Source: Devosia equisanguinis
Lineage (GTDB): Bacteria > Pseudomonadota > Alphaproteobacteria > Rhizobiales > Hyphomicrobiaceae
Assembly: GCA_945862355.1 (NCBI GenBank)
Contig: CAMAYR010000032.1
Span: 1-32,771, forward strand
DNA length: 32,771 nt
Direction: 5' to 3'
In this document: piece after piece, positions 8,286-20,364 of the stretch
Layout of the letters: the number at the start of each line of letters is the position of its first letter
How positions within the stretch are numbered: the stretch's first letter is position 1
Notes under the pieces: model-generated
The model's input: only the letters and a program-made list of their open reading frames with translations
Told to the model about the DNA's origin: nothing
The model's database searches: none
Position numbers and translations under genes: made by a program

Positions 8286-8963
8286 ATGGGCAAGAACATC
8301 ACGTTGAAGGCCAGCGACGGACACGAGTTCCAGGCCTATCGCGCCGAACCCGCCGGCCCTCCGAAGGGCTGTTTGATCGTGCTGCAGGAGATCTTCGGCG
8401 TTAACCACCATATCCGCGCCGTGGCCGACCGAGCCGCTGCCAGCGGATACCTGGCAGTGGCGCCCGCCATGCAGGATCGGGCCGAGCGCGACTTCGAGTC
8501 CGGCTATGAGGCGAGTGACATCGAGAAGGCACGCGCGCTCCGCGGCAAGGTGACGAACGAGGATTCGCTGAAGGATCTCAAGGCGACGTTCGAGTACCTG
8601 AAAGCGCAGAATGCCGGTAAGGTCGGTGTGGTCGGCTACTGCTGGGGCGGCTCGCTCGCATGGCTCGCGGCCACCGAGATCGACGGGCTGGCGGCCGCGA
8701 TTTCCTATTACGGCGGCGAGGTGCCGAACAACGCCGACAAGAAGTCGAAGTGCCCGGTGATGTTCCACTTCGGCGAGAAGGACATGTCCATCCCGCTCGA
8801 GAAGGTGGAGATCGTGAAGCAGAAGCAGCCTGAGCATCCGCTGTTCGTCTATAAGGACGCCGGCCACGGCTTCACCTGCGACGAGCGCGCCTCGTTTCAT
8901 CCGGCGAGCTCGGAGTTGTCCCTCGGGCGGACGCGCGAGTTCGTGACCAAGCACATCGGCTGA
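8286..8963 (+). CDS. Dienelactone hydrolase family protein
   Basis: A 225-residue alpha/beta-hydrolase of the dienelactone hydrolase family. The catalytic triad is visible: nucleophile C119 in GYCWGG, D166 in HFGEKD, H194 in DAGHGF. True dienelactone hydrolases open 4-carboxymethylenebut-2-en-4-olide to maleylacetate in chloroaromatic breakdown, but many relatives have other or unknown ester substrates. No chlorocatechol genes lie beside it, so the substrate is open. AAGGGAG lies about 10 bases before the ATG. No signal peptide, so cytoplasmic. It may be controlled by the divergent TetR-like gene, and it ends just before a strong perfect hairpin. Confidence 0.9.
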   Translation: MGKNITLKASDGHEFQAYRAEPAGPPKGCLIVLQEIFGVNHHIRAVADRAAASGYLAVAPAMQDRAERDFESGYEASDIEKARALRGKVTNEDSLKDLKATFEYLKAQNAGKVGVVGYCWGGSLAWLAATEIDGLAAAISYYGGEVPNNADKKSKCPVMFHFGEKDMSIPLEKVEIVKQKQPEHPLFVYKDAGHGFTCDERASFHPASSELSLGRTREFVTKHIG

Positions 8964-8971
8964 CGCTGCCA

Positions 8972-9000
8972 CGGTGTCAGACCCGCCGGGTCTGACACCG
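8972..9000 (+). terminator. 13-bp perfect stem-loop after the hydrolase gene
   Basis: CGGTGTCAGACCC (8972-8984) and GGGTCTGACACCG (8988-9000) are perfect complements around a three-base loop, starting 8 bases after the stop codon at 8963. Position and stability suit a transcription terminator, but a T-run is missing. A dispersed palindromic element is the alternative. Confidence 0.7.
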
Positions 9001-9157
9001 TCTCGAATGGTGCACGTTCTCGAGCCTGGATCTGCCGAACGCCGCGTTTGTGGGCGCTTTTGCGTCCTGTGATCTGGCAAGGCGCAGCCAGGGAAACTAT
9101 CTCTGTGTTGGATACTGCTGGACTTCGAGACTGCGAATCCGCGAACCGGACAGACCC

Positions 9158-10420
9158 ATGAGCAGAACGCTGCAGCCGCGCCATCAGACACTCACCGTCG
9201 ACGTCGGCGGCGTGAAGGTCGGAGGTGGTCATCCCATCGTCGTGCAGTCGATGACCAACACCGACACCGCCGACGCGGAAGGCACGGCTGCCCAGATTGC
9301 GGCGCTCGCGCGGGCGGGCTCGGAGATCGTGCGCATCACCGTCGACCGCGACGAGGCGGCCAAGGCCGTGCCCCATATCCGCGAGCGCTTGCTGAAGATG
9401 GGCGTGCGCGTGCCGATCGTCGGCGACTTCCATTACAACGGCCACACGCTGCTGGCCGAGAACCCGGCCTGCGCGGAGGCCCTCGACAAGTATCGCATAA
9501 ATCCCGGTAACGTCGGCTTCAAGGACAAGCGCGACCGCCAGTTCAGCGCGATCGTCGAGCAGGCGATCAAGTGGGGCAAGCCGGTGCGCATCGGCGTCAA
9601 CTGGGGCTCGCTCGACCAGGAGTTGCTGACCCGGCTGATGGACGAGAACTCGAAAAGTGCCGCTCCCAAGGATGCCCGTGCCGTGATGCACGAGGCGATG
9701 GTGCAATCGGGCCTGCTCTCCGCCGAGCGCGCAGTCGAACTCGGGCTCGGCGCCGACCGCATTGTGATCTCGGCCAAGGTGTCGACGGTGCAGGACCTCA
9801 TCGCTGTCAACTTCATGCTGGCCGAGCGCAGCAACTACGCAATCCATCTGGGTCTGACGGAAGCGGGCATGGGCTCGAAGGGCATCGTCGCCTCGTCGGC
9901 GGCGATGGGCATCGTGCTGCAAGCCGGCATCGGCGACACGATCCGCTTCTCGCTGACGCCGGAGCCGGGCGGTGATCGAACGGTGGAAGTGCAGGCCGCG
10001 CAGGAATTGCTTCAGACCATGGGCCTGCGCACGTTCATGCCGATCGTGGCGGCGTGTCCGGGCTGCGGGCGGACGACGTCGACGGTATTTCAGGAGTTGG
10101 CGCGCGATGTGCAGGCGATGATCCGCGAGCGCATGCCGGCGTGGAAGCGGCAGTTTCCGGGAGTCGAGGGGCTCAATCTCGCGGTTATGGGCTGCATCGT
10201 GAACGGCCCGGGCGAGAGCAAGCACGCCGACATCGGCATCTCGCTGCCCGGCACCGGCGAGAGCCCGGCCGCGCCGGTGTTCATCGACGGCAAGAAGGCG
10301 ATGACGCTGCGCGGACCCGGGATCGCGGCGGATTTCAAGGCGATCGTCGAGGACTACATCGAGAAGCGGTATGGACGGGGCGAGCATCCAGCCTCCCCGA
10401 CTTCGCCCGTACGGAGCTGA
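9158..10420 (+). CDS. ispG: (E)-4-hydroxy-3-methylbut-2-enyl-diphosphate synthase
   Basis: A 420-residue IspG (GcpE). It reductively converts MEcPP to HMBPP, the sixth step of the MEP isoprenoid pathway, using a [4Fe-4S] cluster and electrons from flavodoxin or ferredoxin. The cluster ligands are visible: C300 and C303 in [13 protein letters not shown]346 and E353 in GCIVNGPGE. Other family blocks are [46 protein letters not shown] and GVNWGSLD. The size is that of the two-domain bacterial form. The frame is open upstream to 9050, but the ATG at 9158 gives the usual start. The gene converges on gyrB, with a hairpin between. Confidence 0.97.
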   Translation: MSRTLQPRHQTLTVDVGGVKVGGGHPIVVQSMTNTDTADAEGTAAQIAALARAGSEIVRITVDRDEAAKAVPHIRERLLKMGVRVPIVGDFHYNGHTLLAENPACAEALDKYRINPGNVGFKDKRDRQFSAIVEQAIKWGKPVRIGVNWGSLDQELLTRLMDENSKSAAPKDARAVMHEAMVQSGLLSAERAVELGLGADRIVISAKVSTVQDLIAVNFMLAERSNYAIHLGLTEAGMGSKGIVASSAAMGIVLQAGIGDTIRFSLTPEPGGDRTVEVQAAQELLQTMGLRTFMPIVAACPGCGRTTSTVFQELARDVQAMIRERMPAWKRQFPGVEGLNLAVMGCIVNGPGESKHADIGISLPGTGESPAAPVFIDGKKAMTLRGPGIAADFKAIVEDYIEKRYGRGEHPASPTSPVRS

Positions 10421-10456
10421 TGGGCTCGGCAGCAAGCCGTGCCCAACTGGTGGAGG

Positions 10457-10476
10457 CGGCCAAGGTGTCTTGGCCG
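10457..10476. terminator. Hairpin between converging ispG and gyrB
   Basis: CGGCCAAG (10457-10464) and CTTGGCCG (10469-10476) form a perfect 8-bp stem with a GTGT loop. It lies midway in the 63-base gap between the two stop codons and could serve both directions. No strong T-run is present. Confidence 0.65.
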
Positions 10477-10483
10477 GTTCCCG

Positions 10484-14407
<3,924 letters not shown>

Positions 14408-14408
<1 letters not shown>

Positions 14409-15526
14409 CACACGCGCATCGGCATCAGAACATAGAGCGCGCTCTCGTCGGCACCGTCGCGCACCATGGTCGGTGCGCCGGGATCGGCGAGCTTGAGCAC
14501 GGCGGATTCACCTTCGAGCTGTCCGGCGATGTCGAGCAGGTAGCGCGCGTTGAAGCCGATCTCTAGCGGCGCTGCGGTGTAGTCCACGTCCAGCTCTTCG
14601 GTCGCGCTGCCGCCTTCCGGGTTCGACACCGAGAGCACCAGCTTGCCGCTGGTGATGTTGAGCTTCACGGCGCGGCCCCGCTCGCTGGCGATCGTCGAGA
14701 CGCGGTCGACGGCGTGCATGAACTCGGCGTTGGAAACTTTCAGCTCCTTGTCGTTGCCCTGCGGAATGACGCGGCCGTAATCGGGGAACGTGCCGTCGAT
14801 CAGCTTCGAGGTCAGCGTCACTGTGCCGGCTTCGAACCGGATCTTGGCCGGCGACACCCCGATGGTGACGGTGGACCCGCCGTCCTCGAGAAGTCGGTGC
14901 AACTCGTTGACGGTCTTGCGAGGAATAATGACGCCTGGCATTCCGTCCGCCCCACTGGGGCGCGGCAGCTCGACCTGTGCGAGGCGATGTCCGTCCGTCG
15001 CCACCGCACGCAGCGTCGGCTGATTTCCGGTCGTGGCGACGTGCAGGTAGATTCCGTTCAAATAGTAGCGCGTCTCTTCCGTCGAGATCGCAAAGCGCGT
15101 CTTGTCGATCAGTCGCTTGAGATCGGCCGCGCCGACGTCGAAGGTATGCGTCATCTCGCCTGCCGCGAGGTCGGGGAAATCCTCAGCCGGCTGCATCTGC
15201 AGGGCGAAGCGCGACTGCCCGGAGGTCAGGGTCACCCGCTCGCGCTCGGCGTCACGTGCAAGCTCCACCTGCGCGCCGTCCGGCAACTTGCGCACGATGT
15301 CGTGCAGCATGTGCGCCGGCACGGTGATCGCGCCAGGTGTCGAGATCTGCGCGGGGGCCTGCTCGATCACCTCGCGTTCGAGGTCCGTCGCCTTGAACTC
15401 CAGCATGTCTCCCGTGGCACGGATGAGCACGTTCGACAGGATCGGAATGGTGGTCCGCCGCTCCACCACGCTGGTGACGTGGCTGAGCGCCCGCAACAGG
15501 TCTCCACGTTCGATCACAATCCGCAT
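14408..15526 (-). CDS. dnaN: DNA polymerase III beta subunit (sliding clamp)
   Basis: A 372-residue beta clamp, the normal length. The ring-shaped dimer tethers polymerase III and other factors to DNA. It begins MRIVIERGDLLRALSHVTSVVERRTTIPILSNVLI, the canonical start, and ends with YVLMPMRV, where the C-terminal M-P-M/V-R-V lines the protein-binding cleft. The three repeated clamp domains can be followed through RFAISTEETRYYLNGIYLH, ATDGHRLA and IPRKTVNELHRLL. It overlaps recF by one base at its 3' end. A 528-base gap separates it from dnaA, so it probably has its own promoter. Confidence 0.98.
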
Positions 15527-16054
15527 GATCCGCCTTTCATCCCTCAGTAATGCCGCGCGGAAACCTCGCCGCCAGACTTGCTATTCCCGCCCCAGGGCAC
15601 CGCGAGCCCAACCGACTAGTGTCGCCAGCTCGACCATCCGGTACGGCACATGAACGCGACCCTGCCCTCCGAGGCTCGCGCGTGGACAGCTTTACGCCGA
15701 CCCTGTCCTGCAGACCGTGTTCTAACTCGACAAGCAGACGCAGGCGACGAGGAAGCGACATCGCAATCTTGAGAAAGTCCGGCCTCGAGTAAGTTCAGCC
15801 CCGAGACCGCCCAGCCCCGAGAACCTGAACAAAACCCGAAAGCGGCCTCGAGCAGGGCTGCAAGAAGCCTTGATTCGCGTAAATGCAACTTGAGCCGGAC
15901 CTGCGGAATTTTCAAGTCCCGCAATGGCTCAGGTCCCCGGACTTCCACTAGCCAATGAACAGGGAACGAGGGGCCAGTCTGGCGAATGCGCGCTGCGGCG
16001 GGCTGGTTTCCCAGTCCGCCGCCGCAATCTGTTGAAAGATAGCCCGTTCGCTGC
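15527..16054. other. 528-base gap between dnaN and dnaA
   Basis: Non-coding space between two minus-strand replication genes. It holds a duplicated AGCCCCGAGA (15797-15806 and 15813-15822), a second direct repeat CGGCCTCGAG (15780-15789 and 15843-15852), and an inverted pair GTTCAG/CTGAAC (15793-15798 and 15825-15830) around the first one. The dnaA-proximal end carries a terminator-like hairpin, listed separately. I searched by eye for TTATCCACA-type boxes and found none, so this gap is a weaker origin candidate than 18244-18888. The dnaN promoter should be here. Confidence 0.5.
15995..16022 (-). terminator. Terminator-like hairpin after dnaA
   Basis: A 12-bp stem (one G-T wobble) closes a four-base loop, which reads GAAA on the dnaA strand. 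The right-hand arm begins 33 bases beyond the dnaA stop. No T-run follows, so termination is inferred from position and stem strength. Confidence 0.6.
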
Positions 16055-17689
16055 CTACTGGCCGAGCAGCTTCTTGATCTCGTCGAGCTCGGCTTGCAGC
16101 CTGGAGTCGCCCGACAGGTGCGTCTCGATCTTGCGGATCGCGTGCAGCACCGTGGTGTGGTCTCTGCCGCCGAACCTCCGGCCGATCTCCGGCAGGGACC
16201 GTGAGGTCAGCTGCTTGGCGAGATACATCCCGATTTGCCTCGGCCATACCACCGACCGGTGACGGCGTTCGGACAAGAGGTCGCTTTTCGATACGCCGAA
16301 ATGCCGCGAGATCACCTTGAGGATCTCGTCGATCCTGATCCTTCGCGGCTCCTGGCCGTGGATCAGATCGCGGATCGCCTGCTCGGCTACGTCGATCGTG
16401 ATCGGCTGGCGCAGGCACTGCCAAGTCGCATGCAGCCTCGTGATCACACCCTCGAGTTCACGCCCGCTCTCGGTGATCTGCTCGGCGAGTTGCGCCAGCA
16501 CGTCGCGCCCGATTTCGAACGACGGGTCGAGCTGCCGCTTCTCCTGCATGCGCTTTTCGAGAACCTTGAGGCGCAGGTCGGAGTCCAGCGCGCCGATTTC
16601 GGCGACGAGGCCGCGCTGCAGTCGCGAGCGCATCCTGTCGTTGAGCCGCTCCATCTGGCTCGGCGGACGGGCCGAGGCGACCACGACCTGCCTGCCGCCG
16701 TCGAGGAGAGAGTTGATGACGTGGTCGAACTCCTGCTCGGTCTGGGTCCCGTGAAGGAACTCCAGGTCGTCGATCAGCAGGATGTCGATCGTGCGGAACT
16801 TGTCCTTGAACGCCAGCGGATCGGAGCTGCGAAGAGCCTCGACGAACTGGTAGCGGAAACGCTCGGCAGTGAGGTAGAGCACCTGGGCCGCAGGCGCGCG
16901 GCGTTGCACCTCCCAGGCGATCGCGTGCAGAAGATGGGTCTTGCCGAGACCAACTTGCGCGTGGATGAACAGCGGGTTGATGCTGGTCGACGTTCCAGCG
17001 CGAACCGTCTCAGCCACCTGCGTCGCGGCGGCGTGCGCCATGCGGTTCGACGAGCCCACAACGAAGCTCTCGAGCGTGTAGCGCGGATCGAGCGGCGAGC
17101 CCTCGAAGCCACCCACGAACGTGCGTCCGAGCTGGGCGCCGGCCTGCCTGCCAGGCGCGGTTGGCCGCGTCGAGACAGTCGGCGGGGTCGTCGTTGCCGG
17201 TCGATCCGGTCGCAACTCGCGCTGAACCGGGAGCTCCATGGCGGGGCGCGCGGCGATCGTTCCGGGTTGCCGAAGATCGATCTCGAGCGAGGTCACGCCG
17301 GTGAACTCGTGACTGCAACACTTCAGCAGCACGTCGACATAGTGCTGTTGCACCCAGTTCCGAAGAAATTTCGTTGGAAATGTGAGGCGCAGCACGTCGC
17401 CATCGAACGCTTCGAACTCCATTGCGTTGAACCAGCTGGAGTAGACCTCGTCGCCCAGTTGTCGCCGCAACAGCGTATTCGTCTTCTGGCCTCGGCCATC
17501 GACTCCGGATGTGCCGCTGCCGGCGACGGCCATGGACGTTGTTTCCGCCGCCGCGCCGATCATCGACGTGCCTGGAATATTGCTGCCGCCCCCACCGTTC
17601 TCGGTCTCGAAGCGGTGACCCGCCTCGCTCATCCCGGTGTGGCCCTGCTCTTTAACCGCCCGCATCGCATTGTTGTTGGTATTGGCCAT
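16055..17689 (-). CDS. dnaA: Chromosomal replication initiator DnaA
   Basis: A 544-residue DnaA. It binds DnaA boxes at oriC, oligomerises with ATP and opens the duplex. Domain I starts near residue 70 (LLRRQLGDEVYSSWF); a variable Pro/Thr-rich linker follows (about 145-195). The AAA+ core has Walker A HAQVGLGKTHLL (243-254), Walker B ILLIDDLEFL (303-312) and the sensor-2 helix ELEGVITRL (411-419). The C-terminal helix-turn-helix ends with the signature GRDHTTVLHAIRKIE (508-522). About 70 residues of low-complexity sequence (GGGG, Ala/Thr/Ser-rich) precede domain I, longer than usual. ATG 17689 has GGGGA upstream, but later starts (M9, M20, M43, M53) are possible. It lies 95 bases after the rhodanese gene. 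Confidence 0.97.
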   Translation of the reverse strand: MANTNNNAMRAVKEQGHTGMSEAGHRFETENGGGGSNIPGTSMIGAAAETTSMAVAGSGTSGVDGRGQKTNTLLRRQLGDEVYSSWFNAMEFEAFDGDVLRLTFPTKFLRNWVQQHYVDVLLKCCSHEFTGVTSLEIDLRQPGTIAARPAMELPVQRELRPDRPATTTPPTVSTRPTAPGRQAGAQLGRTFVGGFEGSPLDPRYTLESFVVGSSNRMAHAAATQVAETVRAGTSTSINPLFIHAQVGLGKTHLLHAIAWEVQRRAPAAQVLYLTAERFRYQFVEALRSSDPLAFKDKFRTIDILLIDDLEFLHGTQTEQEFDHVINSLLDGGRQVVVASARPPSQMERLNDRMRSRLQRGLVAEIGALDSDLRLKVLEKRMQEKRQLDPSFEIGRDVLAQLAEQITESGRELEGVITRLHATWQCLRQPITIDVAEQAIRDLIHGQEPRRIRIDEILKVISRHFGVSKSDLLSERRHRSVVWPRQIGMYLAKQLTSRSLPEIGRRFGGRDHTTVLHAIRKIETHLSGDSRLQAELDEIKKLLGQ

Positions 17690-17784
17690 GATGTTCCCCG
17701 CATCATTGGTTCAGTCACAACTTTCCTGTTCAGCGCCCAGCCGCATTTGGGCACCTCAGACTTTCTGCTATCCTCGTATGTGTT

Positions 17785-18243
17785 TTAGGTCTGGATCCAG
17801 GGCAGACCGGCAGCCTTCCAGCCGCCAGCTGCCCCTCTATGTCTCCACGGATCGAGGGGCCCCTCGAAGCCGTCGGCGACATTTCGGCAGCGCGAATATC
17901 CCATCGCCGCCATAACGGTGGCCGCAGACTTGCTGCGCCCCCCAGATCTGCACAGAAAGAAGATCTCGTGGTCTTTAGCTACTCCGGCAGCCGTTAGCTG
18001 ACCGTCGAGCTTGGCTGCGAACTGCGGGTCGACTTGTCCGGCGGGAAAAGTCTGCCACTCAACCAGGATCGGCTTCTTCCCGACCGAACTCAGGTCGGGG
18101 ATTCCCACATAGCTCCATTCTGCTTTGGTACGGACATCGACCAGAACTGCCGTGGCATCGGCCACGAGCCTGTCCCATGACATCCGAACCGGTACGTCGT
18201 CGATCCCGACGCCGCCCGTACCACCCGCTGAAGACAAACCCAT
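17785..18243 (-). CDS. Rhodanese-domain protein
   Basis: A 152-residue single-domain rhodanese-like protein. Typical elements: ATAVLVDVRTKAEWSYVGIPDL (the VDVR/E-W start), the active-site loop FFLCRSGGRSKSAA with the catalytic cysteine, MGYSRCRNVADGFEGPLDPWRHRG, and a C-terminal GWKAAGLPW. Rhodaneses move sulfane sulfur from thiosulfate or a protein persulfide to an acceptor. The loop CRSGGRS is intact, so activity is plausible. It lies just upstream of dnaA on the same strand with a 95-base gap and could be co-transcribed with it. The leader side faces the putative oriC. The start at 18243 follows GGAGG closely (AAGGAGG complement at 18248-18254). Confidence 0.88.
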   Translation of the reverse strand: MGLSSAGGTGGVGIDDVPVRMSWDRLVADATAVLVDVRTKAEWSYVGIPDLSSVGKKPILVEWQTFPAGQVDPQFAAKLDGQLTAAGVAKDHEIFFLCRSGGRSKSAATVMAAMGYSRCRNVADGFEGPLDPWRHRGAAGGWKAAGLPWIQT

Positions 18244-18888
18244 GCAACCTCCTTACGCGTGCGCTGTACCGATGAACCGACATTCATCGCAGACGAGCCG
18301 AGGCCAGTCCATGTATCATGCGAACGCGGATCTGCGGAGTAGAGCATCACTCGAGCAGATCTTGAACCCAGCAGCGACTACTCTAGCGATTGTGCTGCGC
18401 ATTTACTCTACCGGCGCGCTTCGTCCGTGTAACCAATGCTTCCAAATACTAAGTAAGCTTGCGGGCCCACTGGAAGCGCCGCTGGCAACAGTTAATTCTT
18501 AACCACACTGCCCCCACCCGGTCAAGGCGACCGGCGGCACGGATCTGACCGCCTTGCTGCTTCGCGTGTATGTGGAAAAAATACGCGCTGAGCGGGAAGA
18601 TTGGGGGAAACCTGCTGATTCTGTGGATGAATTCTGAGCGATTTACGTGGGTCTTCCCCAGGCACAATCCGCTGTATTGATCGCCGTTTTCGCTTGGCTG
18701 CGGACTCGCGCAGTCTGATGCCGATGTCTGGCGATCCGGCTCGCTGATCGCGAGCAAAGGCTGGCTGCTCGGGCATCCTGCCGGCCTTGGCAGGGGCGGC
18801 CGACCTTGCGGAAGGCGGTCCCTGCGAAGCAGTGTAGTTGCAGATCTGTGACATACTAGAAAAACCAAGGCTACGAACGTGTCGAGCC
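18244..18888. other. oriC: Candidate oriC: 645-base gap with DnaA-box-like sites
   Basis: This non-coding stretch near dnaA holds three DnaA-box-like 9-mers. TGTGGAAAA at 18571-18579 reads TTTTCCACA on the other strand and fits TTWTNCACA. TGTGGATGA at 18622-18630 and TTAACCACA at 18499-18507 each have one mismatch to TTATCCACA. They lie in a 130-base span with AT-richer patches, a TTAA-N3-TTAA pair at 18492-18502 and a GATTC (GANTC) site at 18617-18621. Hairpins lie at 18523-18556 (CAAGGCG arms), 18739-18755 (GCTCGC/GCGAGC) and 18778-18793. Location beside dnaA and rpsT is a known alphaproteobacterial origin context. The box count is low, so this is a candidate only. Confidence 0.5.
18859..18888 (-). 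terminator. Rho-independent terminator of rpsT
   Basis: Directly after the rpsT stop, on the minus strand, GGCT-CGA pairs with TCG-(T)-AGCC around a five-base loop. It is followed by TTGG and TTTTT (18860-18864 in plus coordinates). Stem plus T-run make this the best intrinsic terminator in the window. Confidence 0.75.
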
Positions 18889-19152
18889 TCAGGCCATCGA
18901 CATGACGCGCTTCGTCAGGCGGGAGATCTTGCGGCTGGCCGTTTTCTTATGGACCACGCCCTTCTGTGCCGTTTTGGCGATCACGGGCTCGGCGGCCTTC
19001 AATGAGGCGATGGCATTCTGCTTGTCGCCGGCGGTGATGGCTTCCTCGACCTTGCGGATCTCGGTCTTCATCCGGGTGCCCCGGGCCTTGTTGACGGCCG
19101 TGCGTCGCTCGATCTTGCGTGTCGCTTTTTGAGCGGAGGTCGTGTTTGCCAT
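18889..19152 (-). CDS. rpsT: Small ribosomal subunit protein bS20
   Basis: An 87-residue S20 protein, the usual size. It is very basic, starts [25 protein letters not shown] and ends [21 protein letters not shown], both typical. S20 binds 16S rRNA early in 30S assembly. The ATG at 19152 follows AGGGAA at good spacing; the longer frame to 19203 is not needed. A clear intrinsic terminator follows the stop codon. The position next to dnaA and the candidate origin is common in alphaproteobacteria, and high gene dosage near the origin suits a ribosomal protein. Confidence 0.96.
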   Translation of the reverse strand: MANTTSAQKATRKIERRTAVNKARGTRMKTEIRKVEEAITAGDKQNAIASLKAAEPVIAKTAQKGVVHKKTASRKISRLTKRVMSMA

Positions 19153-19479
19153 GTCTTGGATTCCCTGGTTGAGCCTGGCTGGATGGTATGACGATTGCTC
19201 CAACCGTCCTGCCGGTTATCCAGCAGATCTGTGAAGCCGGAACTGCAGAGGAGAGTCGCTATGGACTGGCACGTCGCCGTATGGGATAGCGGCAGCCAGA
19301 CGCCATTGCGTCGCTCTTCTCGTGTCGAGGTGCCACCGCGGTGATTTGCGGGGGCTATGCACAAGCACGTACGCCGCCCAAGGCAGAACCTCGGACGGCA
19401 AGCAAATCGGTGTATATATCTCGGCAAATTGCCGGTCAACGCGTGCGGGCATCATTGGCCAATTTCGAGGAACGATCGG
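19153..19479. other. 327-base divergent region between rpsT and the sxtJ-like gene
   Basis: No convincing gene here. It must hold the promoters of rpsT (leftward) and of the SxtJ-like gene (rightward), but I cannot fix -35/-10 boxes. TTATCCAGC at 19217-19225 resembles a DnaA box with two mismatches. A 27-codon frame at 19261-19344 has GAGGAGAG before its ATG, but nothing else supports it. Confidence 0.4.
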
Positions 19480-19890
19480 ATGGCGAAGAATTTCCACGAG
19501 CAGTACGACCGGCCGGAGTTACCGCTGCCGCCGGACCGCTCCACAGGGCTGGTTTTCACGGTTGTGGCGCTGGTCGTCGCGTATTTCGGGCGCGCCAACG
19601 AGACCGTGCTGATGGGAGCGCTTGGAGCAGCCGCGGTTCTGGGGCTGGTCAGCCTGGTCGCGCCGATCGTGCTTCGCCCCCTTAATATCCTCTGGATGCG
19701 GTTCGCCCTCCTCCTCAGCAAGGTCATGAACCCGATCGTGATGATGGTGCTGTTTCTGATCGCGATCGTTCCAGCCGGGCTGATCATGCAGTTGCGCTAC
19801 GATCCTCTCCGCCGCAAGCGCGCCCCAGGCAATTCGTATTGGATCGACTACAAGCCCAGCCCCGGCTCGAGCATGACCAATCAGTTCTGA
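19480..19890 (+). CDS. SxtJ-like membrane protein
   Basis: A 136-residue protein with three hydrophobic segments (about 23-38, 44-66 and 84-105) and a soluble C-terminal tail containing YDPLRRKR and NSYWIDY. The short charged start, the loop RPLNILWMRFALLLSKVMNPIV (in two parts) and the DPL...SYW tail fit the SxtJ family. That family is named after an unassigned protein of the cyanobacterial saxitoxin cluster but is common in non-toxic bacteria beside a carbamoyltransferase. The ATG at 19480 follows GAGGA; a longer frame from 19357 is not supported. The DUF5989-like peptide begins 135 bases downstream and the carbamoyltransferase after that, so the three likely act together at the inner membrane. 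Biochemical role unknown. Confidence 0.8.
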   Translation: MAKNFHEQYDRPELPLPPDRSTGLVFTVVALVVAYFGRANETVLMGALGAAAVLGLVSLVAPIVLRPLNILWMRFALLLSKVMNPIVMMVLFLIAIVPAGLIMQLRYDPLRRKRAPGNSYWIDYKPSPGSSMTNQF

Positions 19891-20025
19891 TCGTATCCCA
19901 CGGGTATGTTTCTTGCTGATAACGACGCGACTGCCGATCACGCGTGCTTGTGCTCGATGAGCCGGTAGCTACAACGGGTGACTGGGATCGAACAGGTTCG
20001 CCCTGCCATCGCAAAGAGGCCGAGC

Positions 20026-20178
20026 ATGCTTTCGCTTATCAAGGAACTCGCCGCTTACATGAGCGCGAGGAAGAAGTGGTGGCTGTTACCGACCATCACC
20101 ATTCTGTTGATCGTCGGCGGCCTGCTCGTACTCGCTCAAGGGACTGCGGTGGCGCCGTTCATCTACACTGTTTTCTGA
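20026..20178 (+). CDS. DUF5989/SxtK-like single-pass membrane peptide
   Basis: A 50-residue protein with a short amphipathic start (MLSLIKELAAYMSARKKWWLLP), one membrane span (about 19-40) and a brief end, APFIYTVF. The ARKKWWLLP stretch before the span and the G-(T/S)-x-x-x-PFIYT(L/V)F end are typical of DUF5989, which includes SxtK. GAGG lies about 7 bases before the ATG at 20026; the frame runs further up to 19978 without a good start. Members sit almost always between an SxtJ-like gene and a carbamoyltransferase, as here. It may anchor or regulate the enzyme; this is inference from gene order. Confidence 0.8.
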   Translation: MLSLIKELAAYMSARKKWWLLPTITILLIVGGLLVLAQGTAVAPFIYTVF

Positions 20179-20205
20179 GAGCCGCTGGCCGAGTGGCGGA
20201 GATGG

Positions 20206-20221
20206 AGACGCCCGGGCGTCT
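20206..20221. promoter_or_regulatory. 16-bp perfect palindrome before the carbamoyltransferase
   Basis: AGACGCCCGGGCGTCT reads the same on both strands and has no spacer. It lies 27 bases after the DUF5989 stop and 143 bases before the carbamoyltransferase ATG, in an otherwise unassigned 186-base gap. It could be a dimeric repressor operator, or a hairpin limiting read-through from the small genes. No partner protein can be named. Confidence 0.45.
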
Positions 20222-20364
20222 ACGTCCGCGTCCGCTTCCGCCGAGGTCGGCCTTGGATCGAGGACTTCAGGAGCAGCCTTCCCGCTCTGCCGTTCTGTAC
20301 CGTGCGGCGATCTGCAGACGGGCTGGGCCTGCTTCTCGAGGTGGATTCTTGAGGGTCGAGAGCC

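Noticed and set aside
8897..10435. 512-residue open frame antisense to ispG
   Set aside because: His/Arg-rich composition with no motif; a GC-rich shadow of ispG.
16235..17788. 517-residue open frame antisense to dnaA
   Set aside because: Shadow of dnaA; its translation is Arg/Leu/Glu-rich with no recognisable domain.
18449..18868. 139-residue minus-strand frame in the candidate origin
   Set aside because: Composition is not protein-like, and it crosses the DnaA-box-like sites and the rpsT terminator.
19261..19344. 27-codon frame with GAGGAGAG before its ATG
   Set aside because: Short, no recognisable pattern, and lies in a region expected to hold promoters; chance cannot be excluded.
19970..20015. 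tRNA-like GTTCGATCCCAGTC on the minus strand before the DUF5989 gene
   Set aside because: Resembles a T-arm only; stem pairing fails and no anticodon or acceptor arm can be built around it.
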